Below, in pieces: positions 15,266 to 23,116 of a stretch of DNA of 64,000 nt (its first letter is position 1; every line of letters starts with the position of its first letter). Source of the DNA: Chromohalobacter canadensis (GTDB lineage Bacteria > Pseudomonadota > Gammaproteobacteria > Pseudomonadales > Halomonadaceae); assembly GCF_034479555.1 (NCBI RefSeq), contig NZ_CP140151.1, forward strand, positions 930,001-994,000, in the 5' to 3' direction. The position numbers and the translations under genes were made by a program. The notes below the pieces were generated by a model. The model had not been told where the DNA came from. It made no database searches and saw only the letters and a list, made by a program, of their open reading frames with translations.

Positions 15266-16663
15266 ATGTCCATGGACAACACGTTACACAAAGGTGAGCA
15301 CCCGCGGGTGCTCACCGACTGGCGCCCCGAGGATACCGACTCCTGGGAGAGCGTCGGCAAGGCCATCGCCACCCGCAACCTGTGGATCTCCATTTTCTGT
15401 CTGCTGCTGGCCTTCTGCGTATGGATGGTCTGGTCGGTGGTGGTCGCCAAGCTGCCCCAGGTGGGTTTCGACTATACCTCCAACCAGTTGTTCTGGCTGG
15501 CCGCGCTGCCGGGCCTGTCAGGTGCCACGCTGCGCATCTTCTACAGCTTCATGGTGCCGATCGTCGGCGGCCGACGCTTTACCGCGCTTTCGACCGCTTC
15601 GCTGGCCCTGCCGGCGCTGTGGATCGGCTTTGCGGTGCAAAACCCGGATACCCCCTATCTGGTGATGCTGATCGTGGCACTGCTGTGCGGCTTCGGCGGC
15701 GGCAACTTCGCCTCCAGCATGGCCAACATCTCGTTTTTCTACCCCAAGCGCGAGAAAGGCAATGCCCTGGCGCTCAATGCCGGCCTGGGCAACCTGGGGG
15801 TCAGCGTCATGCAGTTCGTGGTGCCGCTGGTGATCACCGCCGGGGTCTTCGGGGCGCTGGGCGGCGAGCCGCAGATGCTGGGGGATAGCCAGCGCCTGTG
15901 GTTGCAGAACGCCGGCTTCATCTGGGTGCCGTTCATCCTGCTCGGCGCCGCGGCCGCCTGGTTCGGCATGAACGACATCGCCAGCGCGCGCTCCTCGTTC
16001 AAGGATCAGTCGGTCATCTTCAAGCGCAAGCACAACTGGCTGATGTGCATGCTCTATACCGGCACATTCGGCAGTTTCATCGGCTATTCCGCCGGCTTTC
16101 CGCTGCTGGCATCCAATCAGTTCCCCGAGGTCGACGTACTCAAGTTCGCCTTCTTGGGGCCGCTGGTGGGGGCGCTGTCGCGTGCCGGCACCGGCTGGGT
16201 CTCGGACCGCTTCGGCGGTGCCCGGGTCACGCTGTGGGTGTTCGCGGGGATGATCATTTGTGTCGCCGGGGTACTGTTCTTCCTCGGCATCAAGGACCAG
16301 CCGGGCGCGTTCTGGGGCTTCTTCGCCATGTTCCTGCTGCTGTTCTTCTTTACCGGAGTAGGCAACGCCAGCACCTTCCAGATGATTCCCGAGATCTTCC
16401 GCCAGGAGGTGGCGCGCCTGATGCCGAACCTCGATAGCGCGGCACAACGTCAGCAGGGCGACAAGGAATCCGCGGCAACCATCGGCTTTACCTCGGCGAT
16501 CGCCGCCTACGGTGCCTTCTTCATTCCCAAGACCTTCGGCAGCTCCATCGCATTGACCGGCGGTGCGGAATCGGCACTCTACGGCTTCATCGTCTTCTAT
16601 GCGCTGTGCATGGGCCTGACCTGGTTCTATTACACTCGCAGGAATGCCGAGACACCCTGCTGA
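15266..16663 (+). CDS. narK2: Nitrate/nitrite antiporter, NarK2 type (MFS)
   Basis: 465 residues, about 12 membrane helices. The hydrophilic N-terminal stretch (LTDWRPEDTDSWESVGKAIATRNLW) is characteristic of NarK2/NarK proteins, followed by helix 1. The nitrate signature is NAGLGNLGVSVMQFVVPLVI, and SGATLRIFYSFMVPIVGGRR holds the conserved substrate arginine. The C-terminal half has RAGTGWVSDRFGGARVT. It imports nitrate in exchange for nitrite, keeping nitrite from accumulating during respiration. ATG 15266 follows AGGAG nine bases upstream; a longer frame from 15209 is not needed. A strong terminator follows. Confidence 0.94.
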   Translation: MSMDNTLHKGEHPRVLTDWRPEDTDSWESVGKAIATRNLWISIFCLLLAFCVWMVWSVVVAKLPQVGFDYTSNQLFWLAALPGLSGATLRIFYSFMVPIVGGRRFTALSTASLALPALWIGFAVQNPDTPYLVMLIVALLCGFGGGNFASSMANISFFYPKREKGNALALNAGLGNLGVSVMQFVVPLVITAGVFGALGGEPQMLGDSQRLWLQNAGFIWVPFILLGAAAAWFGMNDIASARSSFKDQSVIFKRKHNWLMCMLYTGTFGSFIGYSAGFPLLASNQFPEVDVLKFAFLGPLVGALSRAGTGWVSDRFGGARVTLWVFAGMIICVAGVLFFLGIKDQPGAFWGFFAMFLLLFFFTGVGNASTFQMIPEIFRQEVARLMPNLDSAAQRQQGDKESAATIGFTSAIAAYGAFFIPKTFGSSIALTGGAESALYGFIVFYALCMGLTWFYYTRRNAETPC

Positions 16664-16688
16664 TACCGCCCTGATCGCACGACTGGAA

Positions 16689-16714
16689 AGAGAGCCGGCT
16701 ATTGCCGGCTCTCT
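16689..16714 (+). terminator. Terminator after narK1-narK2
   Basis: AGAGAGCCGGC and GCCGGCTCTCT form an 11-bp stem with a TATT loop, followed by TCATTGTT. It closes the narK1K2 transcript and shows that narHJI needs its own promoter. Confidence 0.85.
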
Positions 16715-16779
16715 TCATTGTTGCCCGTCGTAGGTCTTCCGGCGCCCCTACCCCCAAAGAGCCTGCCTCTTTTCGCGGC

Positions 16780-16795
16780 TACCTCCTAAGGCATA
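16780..16795 (+). promoter_or_regulatory. Distal NarL-like repeat upstream of narH
   Basis: TACCTCCTAAGGCATA keeps the left heptamer and spacer of the narG/narK1 NarL site exactly but has a degenerate right arm (GGCATA instead of GGAGTA). It lies on the far side of the IHF-like site. It may be a second NarL contact or a decayed copy. Confidence 0.45.
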
Positions 16796-16818
16796 ATCCG
16801 AGCAAAAAAAATATTTTA

Positions 16819-16831
16819 AAACAATTGCTTG
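16819..16831 (+). promoter_or_regulatory. Candidate IHF site of the narH promoter
   Basis: AAACAATTGCTTG fits WATCAA-N4-TTR with one mismatch, preceded by an A/T tract (AAAAAAAATATTTT). It ends 16 bp before the proximal NarL repeat, the same gap as in the narG and narK1 promoters. Confidence 0.55.
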
Positions 16832-16847
16832 CCAACGCCGACGCGAC

Positions 16848-16863
16848 TACCCCCAAGGGAGTA
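16848..16863 (+). promoter_or_regulatory. NarL 7-2-7 inverted repeat at narH
   Basis: TACCCCCAAGGGAGTA is a 7-2-7 repeat related to the narG and narK1 sites. Its centre is 51 bp before the FNR box centre, against 52 bp at the other two promoters. Confidence 0.65.
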
Positions 16864-16899
16864 CACGACGCCTCGGCACCGGGCGGTGGGCCCGGCGAC

Positions 16900-16913
16900 T
16901 TGATTCGAGTCAA
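16900..16913 (+). promoter_or_regulatory. FNR box of the narHJI promoter
   Basis: TTGATTCGAGTCAA, the same 14 bases as the narK1 FNR box. A start near 16948 is predicted; the bases at the -10 position (about 16936-16941) are a poor hexamer, unlike narG and narK1. The leader to narH would be about 120 nt. Confidence 0.8.
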
Positions 16914-16939
16914 AAACCTCCCTCACCGAAAGGACCAAA

Positions 16940-17065
16940 GTGGCTGACGAAACAACGCTTCAACGGGTCCAGGGACATCGAGCAGCGGCTTGCACCGGCG
17001 GACACCGCCCGGCCCTGATGCACGCTGCCGACTGGTTGAAGACACAACTACTGCGGAGACCGTGA
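16940..17065 (+). CDS. Doubtful leader ORF upstream of narH (41 codons)
   Basis: AAGGA lies six bases before GTG 16940. The frame begins with GTG-GCT (Met-Ala, as in the other two leaders) and runs 41 codons to TGA 17063-17065, one base before the narH ATG. Against it: the predicted FNR-dependent transcription start (about 16948) lies inside the ORF, and it does not sit at the 64.5-bp offset seen at narG and narK1. Recorded as a possibility only. Confidence 0.2.
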   Translation: MADETTLQRVQGHRAAACTGGHRPALMHAADWLKTQLLRRP

Positions 17066-17066
17066 T

Positions 17067-18695
17067 ATGAAAATTCGCTCGCAGGTGGGCATGGTCCTCA
17101 ACCTCGACAAGTGTATCGGCTGCCACACCTGCTCGGTGACCTGCAAGAACGTCTGGACCAGCCGCGAGGGGGTCGAGTACGCCTGGTTCAACAATGTCGA
17201 GACCAAGCCCGGCATCGGCTACCCGAAGGAGTGGGAGAACCAGCAGAAGTGGAAAGGCGGCTGGCTGCGCAACAGGAACGGCTCCATCCAGCCGCGCATC
17301 GGCGGTCGCTACCGGGTACTGGCCAAGCTGTTCGCCAACCCCGACCTGCCCGAGATCGACGACTACTACGAGCCGTTCGACTTCGACTACCAGCACCTGC
17401 ATCAGGCCGGCGAAGGCAAGCACCAGCCCGTGGCGCGCCCGCGCAGCGCCATCACCGGGCAGCGCATGAACAAGATCGAATGGGGGCCCAACTGGGAAGA
17501 GATCCTCGGCACCGAGTTTTCCAAGCGCCGCAAGGACAAGAACTTCGAGCAGGTCCAGGCCGACATCTACGGCCAGTTCGAGAACACCTTCATGATGTAC
17601 CTGCCGCGCCTGTGCGAGCACTGCCTCAACCCGACGTGCGTGGCGTCGTGCCCGAGTGGCGCGATCTACAAGCGCGAGGAAGACGGCATCGTGCTGATCG
17701 ACCAAGACAAGTGCCGCGGCTGGCGCATGTGCATCTCCGGCTGCCCCTACAAGAAGATCTATTACAACTGGAAGACCGGCAAGTCCGAGAAGTGCATCTT
17801 CTGCTACCCGCGCATCGAGTCCGGCATGCCGACGGTCTGCTCCGAGACCTGCGTGGGCCGCATCCGCTATCTCGGCGTGTTGCTGTACGACGCCGACCGT
17901 ATCCAGGAAGTGGCGTCTTCCCCCGACGAGCGCGACCTCTACCACCGCCAGCGCGAGATCTTCCTCGACCCGAACGACCCCGAGGTGATCGCCCAGGCCA
18001 AACGTGACGGCATTCCAGAGAACGTGATCAAGGCCGCCCAGGCCTCGCCGGTCTATAAGCTGGCCATGGACTGGGGCCTGGCGCTGCCGCTGCATCCGGA
18101 GTACCGCACCCTGCCGATGGTGTGGTACGTGCCGCCGCTGTCGCCGATCCAGTCCGCCGCCGAGGCCGGACACATCGAAAGCGACGGCGTGCTGCCCGAC
18201 ATCGAGTCGCTGCGCATCCCGGTACGCTATCTCGCCAACCTGCTCACCGCCGGGGAGGAAGAGCCCGTGGTGCTCGCCCTCAAACGCCTGATGGCGATGC
18301 GTCTGTACAAACGTGCCCAGCAGGTCGACGGCCACAGGGCCGAGGAGGTGCTCGACGCCGTGGGCCTGACCGAAGCCCAGGTCGAGGAGATGTACCGCTA
18401 CCTGGCCATCGCCAATTACGAAGACCGCTTCGTGATCCCCACCAGCCATCGCGAGCAGGCCCGAGATGCCTTCCCCGAACGCGGCGGCTGCGGCTTCTCG
18501 TTCGGCAATGGCTGCCATGGCGGCGACAGCGATGCCAGCCTGTTCGGCGCGCGCAGGCAAACCACCATGCTGGTCAAGCCAATGACCCACCCGGATGACG
18601 AACCCACGGCTCTGGCCACGACAGAGGCCGTCAACCACTACACGCCGACACCGGCCCCGAAACGCCCCGCGCCGGAGGAAGAGTCCAATGCGTAG
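17067..18695 (+). CDS. narH: Respiratory nitrate reductase beta subunit
   Basis: 542 residues, slightly longer than the roughly 512 of E. coli NarH owing to a longer C-terminal tail. It carries the electron-transfer clusters between NarI haems and NarG. The first ferredoxin motif is C16-IGC-HTC-SVTC26. A second run is C183, C186, C191 and C195 (LCEHCLNPTCVASCP), nearly matching E. coli numbering. In KCRGWRMCISGCP the Trp replacing a Cys marks the 3Fe-4S cluster, and a last set is CIFCYPRIESGMPTVCSETC. Soluble and cytoplasmic. narJ begins inside its last codons (8-nt overlap). Separated from narG by 10.7 kb, it has its own IHF/NarL/FNR promoter. Confidence 0.97.
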   Translation: MKIRSQVGMVLNLDKCIGCHTCSVTCKNVWTSREGVEYAWFNNVETKPGIGYPKEWENQQKWKGGWLRNRNGSIQPRIGGRYRVLAKLFANPDLPEIDDYYEPFDFDYQHLHQAGEGKHQPVARPRSAITGQRMNKIEWGPNWEEILGTEFSKRRKDKNFEQVQADIYGQFENTFMMYLPRLCEHCLNPTCVASCPSGAIYKREEDGIVLIDQDKCRGWRMCISGCPYKKIYYNWKTGKSEKCIFCYPRIESGMPTVCSETCVGRIRYLGVLLYDADRIQEVASSPDERDLYHRQREIFLDPNDPEVIAQAKRDGIPENVIKAAQASPVYKLAMDWGLALPLHPEYRTLPMVWYVPPLSPIQSAAEAGHIESDGVLPDIESLRIPVRYLANLLTAGEEEPVVLALKRLMAMRLYKRAQQVDGHRAEEVLDAVGLTEAQVEEMYRYLAIANYEDRFVIPTSHREQARDAFPERGGCGFSFGNGCHGGDSDASLFGARRQTTMLVKPMTHPDDEPTALATTEAVNHYTPTPAPKRPAPEEESNA

Positions 18696-19425
18696 CCTGA
18701 TCGTACTTGCCCGTCTGCTCGACTACCCCACCGAGGAATTGCAGCGGGCCGCCACCGAGATGCAGAACGTCATCGCCGACGAAGCCCACCTGAGCCATCC
18801 CCAGCGCGCCGCGCTGCATGGCTGGATCGGGCGTATCGCGACCAGCGACCTGCTCGATCTGCAGGCCGACTACGTGGCGCTGTTCGACAAGGGCCGGTCG
18901 ACCTCGCTGCTGCTGTTCGAGCACGTCCACGGCGAATCCCGCGACCGTGGCCAGGCCATGGTCGACCTGCTCGAACAGTACCGCCAGGCCGGCTTCGAGC
19001 TCAGCGCTCGCGAACTACCGGACTACCTGCCGGTGTTCCTCGAGTACCTGTCGACCCGCGACGAGGCCGACATCGCCCAGCAGCTGAGCGATATCGCCCA
19101 TATCCTGGCGCTGCTCGCCGCCCGCCTGCGGGAACGCGAGTCCGACCATGCACTAGTGCCCACCGCGCTGCTGGCCATGGTCGGCGCCGATACCGCCATC
19201 GACGAGCACGCCGAGGCGGTCAGCAAGGAAGCGCGCGACGACACCCCCGCCGCCCTCGACGCGGTGTGGGAAGAGGAAGCCGTGCGCTTCAACGCCGCCT
19301 CCGACGAGGATTGTGCCCTGCAGTCCGCCACCGGCCGTCGCCAGGCGGAACTCAAGCGCCAGTCCCAGGCCGAGATGCCGATCCGCATCGTACCGCCCGT
19401 CGTCGACGCCACTTTAGGTCACTGA
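18688..19425 (+). CDS. narJ: Nitrate reductase assembly chaperone NarJ
   Basis: 245 residues of the TorD/NarJ all-helical family. It begins MRSLIVLARLLDYPTEELQRA, and the core DYVALFDKGRSTSLLLFEHVHGESRDRGQAMVDLLEQYR is the NarJ signature. NarJ binds the NarG N-terminus and is needed for molybdenum cofactor insertion before membrane attachment. The ATG at 18688 is preceded by GGAGGAAGAG and overlaps the narH stop; longer frames begin inside narH. The tail beyond about residue 170 is acidic and variable. Confidence 0.95.
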   Translation: MRSLIVLARLLDYPTEELQRAATEMQNVIADEAHLSHPQRAALHGWIGRIATSDLLDLQADYVALFDKGRSTSLLLFEHVHGESRDRGQAMVDLLEQYRQAGFELSARELPDYLPVFLEYLSTRDEADIAQQLSDIAHILALLAARLRERESDHALVPTALLAMVGADTAIDEHAEAVSKEARDDTPAALDAVWEEEAVRFNAASDEDCALQSATGRRQAELKRQSQAEMPIRIVPPVVDATLGH

Positions 19426-19442
19426 GTCAGGAGTCTGCCGTC

Positions 19443-20120
19443 ATGAACTATCTCAATGAACTGCTGTTCGGCCTGTATCCCTACGTGGCGGGCACCATTT
19501 TCCTGGCCGGCGCCCTGCTGCGCTTCGACCATGGCCAGTACACCTGGAAGACCGGCTCCAGCCAGATGCTCTCCAAGCGCCAGATGCGCCTGGCCAGCAA
19601 CCTGTTCCACGTCGGTATCCTGGTGATCTTCTTCGGCCACCTGGTCGGCCTGCTCACCCCGCACTGGGTCTATGCCCCGTTCATCAGCGCCGGCAGCAAG
19701 CAGATCATCGCCATCGTCGTCGGCGGTATCGCCGGGCTGATGTGCCTGACCGGCGGCGCCATGCTGCTGCATCGCCGCCTGACCAACCCGCGCGTGCGGG
19801 CCACCTCCAGCCGTGCCGACATCGTGATCCTAGCGCTGCTGGTCGCCCAGGTGTCGCTGGGACTGTTGACCATCATCCCGGCGATGGGGCATCTGGATGG
19901 CGGCGCGATGCTGGAGCTGGCCGAGTGGGCGCAATCCATCGTGTTCTTCAAGGGTGGTGCCGCCGAGCACCTGGCCGATATCGGGCTGGTCTACAAGCTG
20001 CACATCCTGCTGGGCCTGACCATCGTGCTGGTGTTCCCGTTCACCCGCCTGGTGCACGTATGGAGCGCACCGCTGGGCTACGTTGGCCGCCGTTATCAAA
20101 TCGTGCGTCGCAAGGCGTGA
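19443..20120 (+). CDS. narI: Nitrate reductase gamma subunit (cytochrome b)
   Basis: 225 residues, the usual NarI length. It begins MNYLNELLFGLYPYVAGTIFLAGALLRFDHGQYTWKTGSSQML and has five membrane helices. Haem-ligand histidines are in LFHVGILVIFFGHLVGL (two) and in YKLHILLGLTIVLVFPFTRLVHVW (two), the paired arrangement binding two b haems. It oxidises quinol at the membrane and passes electrons to NarH. ATG 19443 is 17 nt after the narJ stop with AGGAG upstream; a longer frame from 19266 lies inside narJ. Confidence 0.96.
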   Translation: MNYLNELLFGLYPYVAGTIFLAGALLRFDHGQYTWKTGSSQMLSKRQMRLASNLFHVGILVIFFGHLVGLLTPHWVYAPFISAGSKQIIAIVVGGIAGLMCLTGGAMLLHRRLTNPRVRATSSRADIVILALLVAQVSLGLLTIIPAMGHLDGGAMLELAEWAQSIVFFKGGAAEHLADIGLVYKLHILLGLTIVLVFPFTRLVHVWSAPLGYVGRRYQIVRRKA

Positions 20121-20134
20121 GTGAGGACAATCCC

Positions 20135-20950
20135 ATGCAACTGATTCCACTCGAAACCCTGCCCGCCAATGCTCAGGCGATGGCCATTCCACCGGTATGG
20201 GTCGGCGACGTGAACATACCCGCCGAAGAGATTGCCCGGGAAATGCAGTACCACCAGGCCGATACCGTGGAAGAAGCCCAATTGCAGGCGGCGCGCGCCC
20301 TGGTCGTGCGCGAGCTGCTGCGCCAGCGCTGCGACGAGCTGGGCTGGGACGTCGAGGATGGCGAAGAGGCGGCCCTGGCCGCCCTGCTGGACGCGGAACT
20401 AGAGGTACCCGAGCCCGCCGAAACCGACTGTCAACGCTACTTCGAGGCCAACGCCGAGCGCTTCAGCGAACCGCTGCGCCTGGCGGTACGCCATATTCTG
20501 CTGGCCGCCGCCCCGGACGATGCCGAGGCCCGCGATCGTCAGTACCGTCTGGGCCGGACGCTCATCGCCGAGTTGCAGTCGATGCCCGAGCGTTTCACCG
20601 AGTTCGCCCAGCGCCACTCCGCCTGCCCGTCGAAGGACGACGGCGGCGAGCTGGGCTGGCTGACGCCGGGGCAGACCGTGGCCGAGCTGGACCGCGCCCT
20701 GCAACGTCTGCCCGAAGGATTGCACGACCGGCCGCTGGCCTCGCGCTATGGCTGGCATGTGGTCAGCGTCGACCAGCGCGACGGTGGCCGTGCTCTGCCT
20801 TACGCCGAAGCCGCCGAGCGGGTCCGACATACCCTGCGCGAACAGGCCACACGCCGCGCGCTGCGTCACTACCTGCTGGCGCTGGAAGCGCGCCTGGGCG
20901 TGAGCGGCGTTGCATTGGACGACGAGAGTACCGGCGCACTGATGCAGTAA
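20135..20950 (+). CDS. Parvulin-type peptidyl-prolyl isomerase (NifM-like), nar-associated
   Basis: 271 residues. An N-terminal SurA/NifM-like helical part (1-115) precedes a rotamase domain (about 118-225) with the parvulin motifs LAVRHILLA, FAQRHSACPSKDDGGELGWLTPGQTV and RYGWHVVSVD. There is no signal peptide, so it should act in the cytoplasm. It follows narI by 14 nt. A NifM-like PPIase downstream of narGHJI is also found in pseudomonads, and NifM helps mature nitrogenase Fe protein, so a role in nitrate reductase folding is plausible but inferred. Confidence 0.85.
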   Translation: MQLIPLETLPANAQAMAIPPVWVGDVNIPAEEIAREMQYHQADTVEEAQLQAARALVVRELLRQRCDELGWDVEDGEEAALAALLDAELEVPEPAETDCQRYFEANAERFSEPLRLAVRHILLAAAPDDAEARDRQYRLGRTLIAELQSMPERFTEFAQRHSACPSKDDGGELGWLTPGQTVAELDRALQRLPEGLHDRPLASRYGWHVVSVDQRDGGRALPYAEAAERVRHTLREQATRRALRHYLLALEARLGVSGVALDDESTGALMQ

Positions 20951-21015
20951 GTCATTCACAGACGCGCTCCGTAATTTCATATTGCCTCCACCCACGGGTG
21001 GACGAGGAGGATTCC

Positions 21016-21609
21016 ATGGCCCACATTCACGCCGATGCGCCCTTCGTGCCGCTCAACATCGCGGTGCTGACAGTCTCGGACACCCGTGGCTTCGACCGCG
21101 ACGGCAGCGGCGACCTGCTCTGCGCACACCTCATCGCGGCCGGCCACTGGCTGGGCGAGCGGCGCATCGTGCCGGACGACATCTACCGTATCCGCGCGGT
21201 GGTTTCCGAGTGGATCGCCCGCGACGGCATCCATGCCGTGCTGGTCAATGGCGGCACCGGCTTCACGCCACGCGACACCACCCCCGAGACGCTTGCGCCG
21301 CTGTTCGACAAGGCCATCGACGGCTTCGGCGAGCTGTTCCGGCAGATATCCCATGGCGATATCGGCGCCTCGACGATCCAGTCCCGGGCCATCGGCGGGG
21401 TGGCCAACCACACCCTGGTGTTCGCCCTGCCGGGCTCGCCCAAGGCCTGTGCCACCGCCTGGGACGGCATCCTCGCCTCGCAGCTCGATGCCCGCACCCG
21501 GCCCTGCAATTTCGTCGCCATGGTTCGCCCCGATGCCACGCCCTGTGTCAGTCGGCAACCCGCCACAACGCCAGTGGCCGCGGAGCGCGTCGAGGAGAAG
21601 CCGGCATGA
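21016..21609 (+). CDS. moaB: Molybdenum cofactor biosynthesis protein MoaB
   Basis: 197 residues of the MogA/MoaB molybdopterin-binding fold. LNIAVLTVSDTRGFDRDGSGDLL is the typical start, VNGGTGFTPRDTTPETLAPLFDK the MPT-binding glycine-rich motif, and LVFALPGSPKACATAWDGIL the last conserved block. MoaB/MogA proteins adenylylate molybdopterin before MoeA inserts molybdate; the cofactor becomes bis-MGD for NarG and the FdhF-like enzyme. ATG 21016 has GAGGAGG nine bases upstream. The tail beyond about 175 is variable. Its stop overlaps the moeA start (ATGA), so the pair is coupled. Confidence 0.93.
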   Translation: MAHIHADAPFVPLNIAVLTVSDTRGFDRDGSGDLLCAHLIAAGHWLGERRIVPDDIYRIRAVVSEWIARDGIHAVLVNGGTGFTPRDTTPETLAPLFDKAIDGFGELFRQISHGDIGASTIQSRAIGGVANHTLVFALPGSPKACATAWDGILASQLDARTRPCNFVAMVRPDATPCVSRQPATTPVAAERVEEKPA

Positions 21610-22859
21610 GTTGCGTCAGCTGCGCTACCCTCACTCCCGGCCTTCTCGATCTGGAAGACGCCCGCCGACGCCTGCTGGCCGCCGCGCATCCACCGGTAGC
21701 GCGTGAACGCTGCCCGCGCAATGCCGCGCTGGGGCGCATCCTCGCCGCGCCGATCAGTGCCCGCCTAGCCATGCCCGGCGCCGACAACAGCGCCATGGAT
21801 GGCTATGCGCTGCGCATTGCCGATCTCGCAGCCCCTCACGACGGTCTGCCGGTGCTCCAGCGCATTCCGGCGGGCTGCGCGCCGGCCCCACTTGGCGAGG
21901 GCGGCTGTGCACGCATCTTCACCGGCGCGCCGCTCCCGGCCGGCGCCGACTGCGTCGTCCCGCAGGAACGCTGCCACATCGATGATTGGGGCCGCGTGCA
22001 TGTCCAGGGCGAAGCACTACCCGGCGCCAATATCCGCCAACGCGGCGAAGAGTGCCTCGCAGGCGCGCCGCTGTTGCCCGCCGGCCAGCGCCTCGACGCC
22101 GCCGGCCTGTCATTGCTGGCCAGCCAGGGCATCGTTGAGGTCGAAGTCTTCGCCCGCCTCAGGGTGGCGCTGATCTCCACCGGCGACGAGCTGGTCGAGC
22201 CGGGCATGCCCCTGGCCTCGGGCCAGCTCTACAACAGCAACCGCGTCATGCTCGACGCCCTGCTCCAGCAGCAGGACTGCACCGTCGTCGACCTGGGCAT
22301 CGTTGCCGATACCGCCGCCGCGCTGCGCGAGGCACTATGCCAGGCGCGTGACCGTGCCGACGTGGTGATCTGTACCGGTGGCGTCTCGGCCGGCGAGGAG
22401 GACCACGTTCGCCCGGTGCTCGCCGAGCTCGGCGAGCTGATTTTCCACGGTGTTGCGATGAAGCCCGGCAAGCCCTTCGCCTTCGGCCGTCTCCATGGGG
22501 CCGACGGCAACGTGCCGCTGCTCGGTCTGCCCGGCAACCCGGTCGCGGCACTGGTGACCTGGCAGGTGCTGGGACAGGTCTTCGTACAGGCCTGCCAGGG
22601 CCGGCGTCCGCGCCCGCTTCAGCAGTTTTCCGTCAAGGCGGGGTTCAGCCGTCGCGCCACCCACGGGCGCCGCGAGTTGCTGCGCGTCGTTCTCGATCAT
22701 GCCGAACTCGAACCCATGGCCCGGCTGGCCGGCGGCCAGGGATCGGCCATGCTCGGCGCAGCCTGTCAGGCGGACGGTTATCTCATGGTGCCCGGCGACA
22801 TGCCGGTGATGGAGGGGAGCGACTATGCATTCCTGCCCATTGCACAATTCGCCATCTGA
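21606..22859 (+). CDS. moeA: Molybdopterin molybdenumtransferase MoeA
   Basis: 417 residues. It has the MoeA domain order: N-terminal region with AMPGADNSAMDGYALR, the RIFTGAPLPAGADCVVPQE segment, then the MogA-like domain with ISTGDELVEPGMPLASGQLYNSN and ICTGGVSAGEEDHVRPVL, followed by MKPGKPFAFGRL and LLGLPGNPVAALVTW, and domain IV (FSRRATHGRRELLRV). It inserts molybdate into adenylylated molybdopterin. Overlaps moaB by 4 nt. Its presence after narHJI supplies cofactor for the same respiratory complex. Confidence 0.95.
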   Translation: MSCVSCATLTPGLLDLEDARRRLLAAAHPPVARERCPRNAALGRILAAPISARLAMPGADNSAMDGYALRIADLAAPHDGLPVLQRIPAGCAPAPLGEGGCARIFTGAPLPAGADCVVPQERCHIDDWGRVHVQGEALPGANIRQRGEECLAGAPLLPAGQRLDAAGLSLLASQGIVEVEVFARLRVALISTGDELVEPGMPLASGQLYNSNRVMLDALLQQQDCTVVDLGIVADTAAALREALCQARDRADVVICTGGVSAGEEDHVRPVLAELGELIFHGVAMKPGKPFAFGRLHGADGNVPLLGLPGNPVAALVTWQVLGQVFVQACQGRRPRPLQQFSVKAGFSRRATHGRRELLRVVLDHAELEPMARLAGGQGSAMLGAACQADGYLMVPGDMPVMEGSDYAFLPIAQFAI

Positions 22860-23116
22860 CGCCGTGCGGCTGTTGCGTGCCACCGACGACGGCCACCTGG
22901 AACGATCCGCTGCGCCGTCCCCACGTCCTGGCGATCGGCGTTAGCCGTTGCTGGGACAGCCTGAACCATGAAGACTGCCGTGGCCTCGTCGAGCGCCATC
23001 AGTCATCCTCGACCAAAGCAAACTATGTTCGATGCACGACTAGGTGCCTAGGCTATGTGTCATTATCCGCCGCCCAAAGCCTGAGGGCCGGCTCGGAGCA
23101 CCATTACTGACAGGCC
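22860..23116. other. moeA-exoD intergenic region
   Basis: 257 bases between convergent genes. A 77-codon frame at 22877-23110 has unlikely composition and no ribosome binding site, so I do not call it. A small palindrome CTAGGTGCCTAG lies near 23040. No clear terminator or RNA gene was seen. Confidence 0.4.

Noticed and set aside
16749..16764. TACCCCCAAAGAGCCT as a third NarL site at narH
   Set aside because: Only one heptamer is recognisable and there is no inverted partner.
22877..23110. 77-codon open frame between moeA and exoD
   Set aside because: No ribosome binding site, unlikely composition, no recognisable family.
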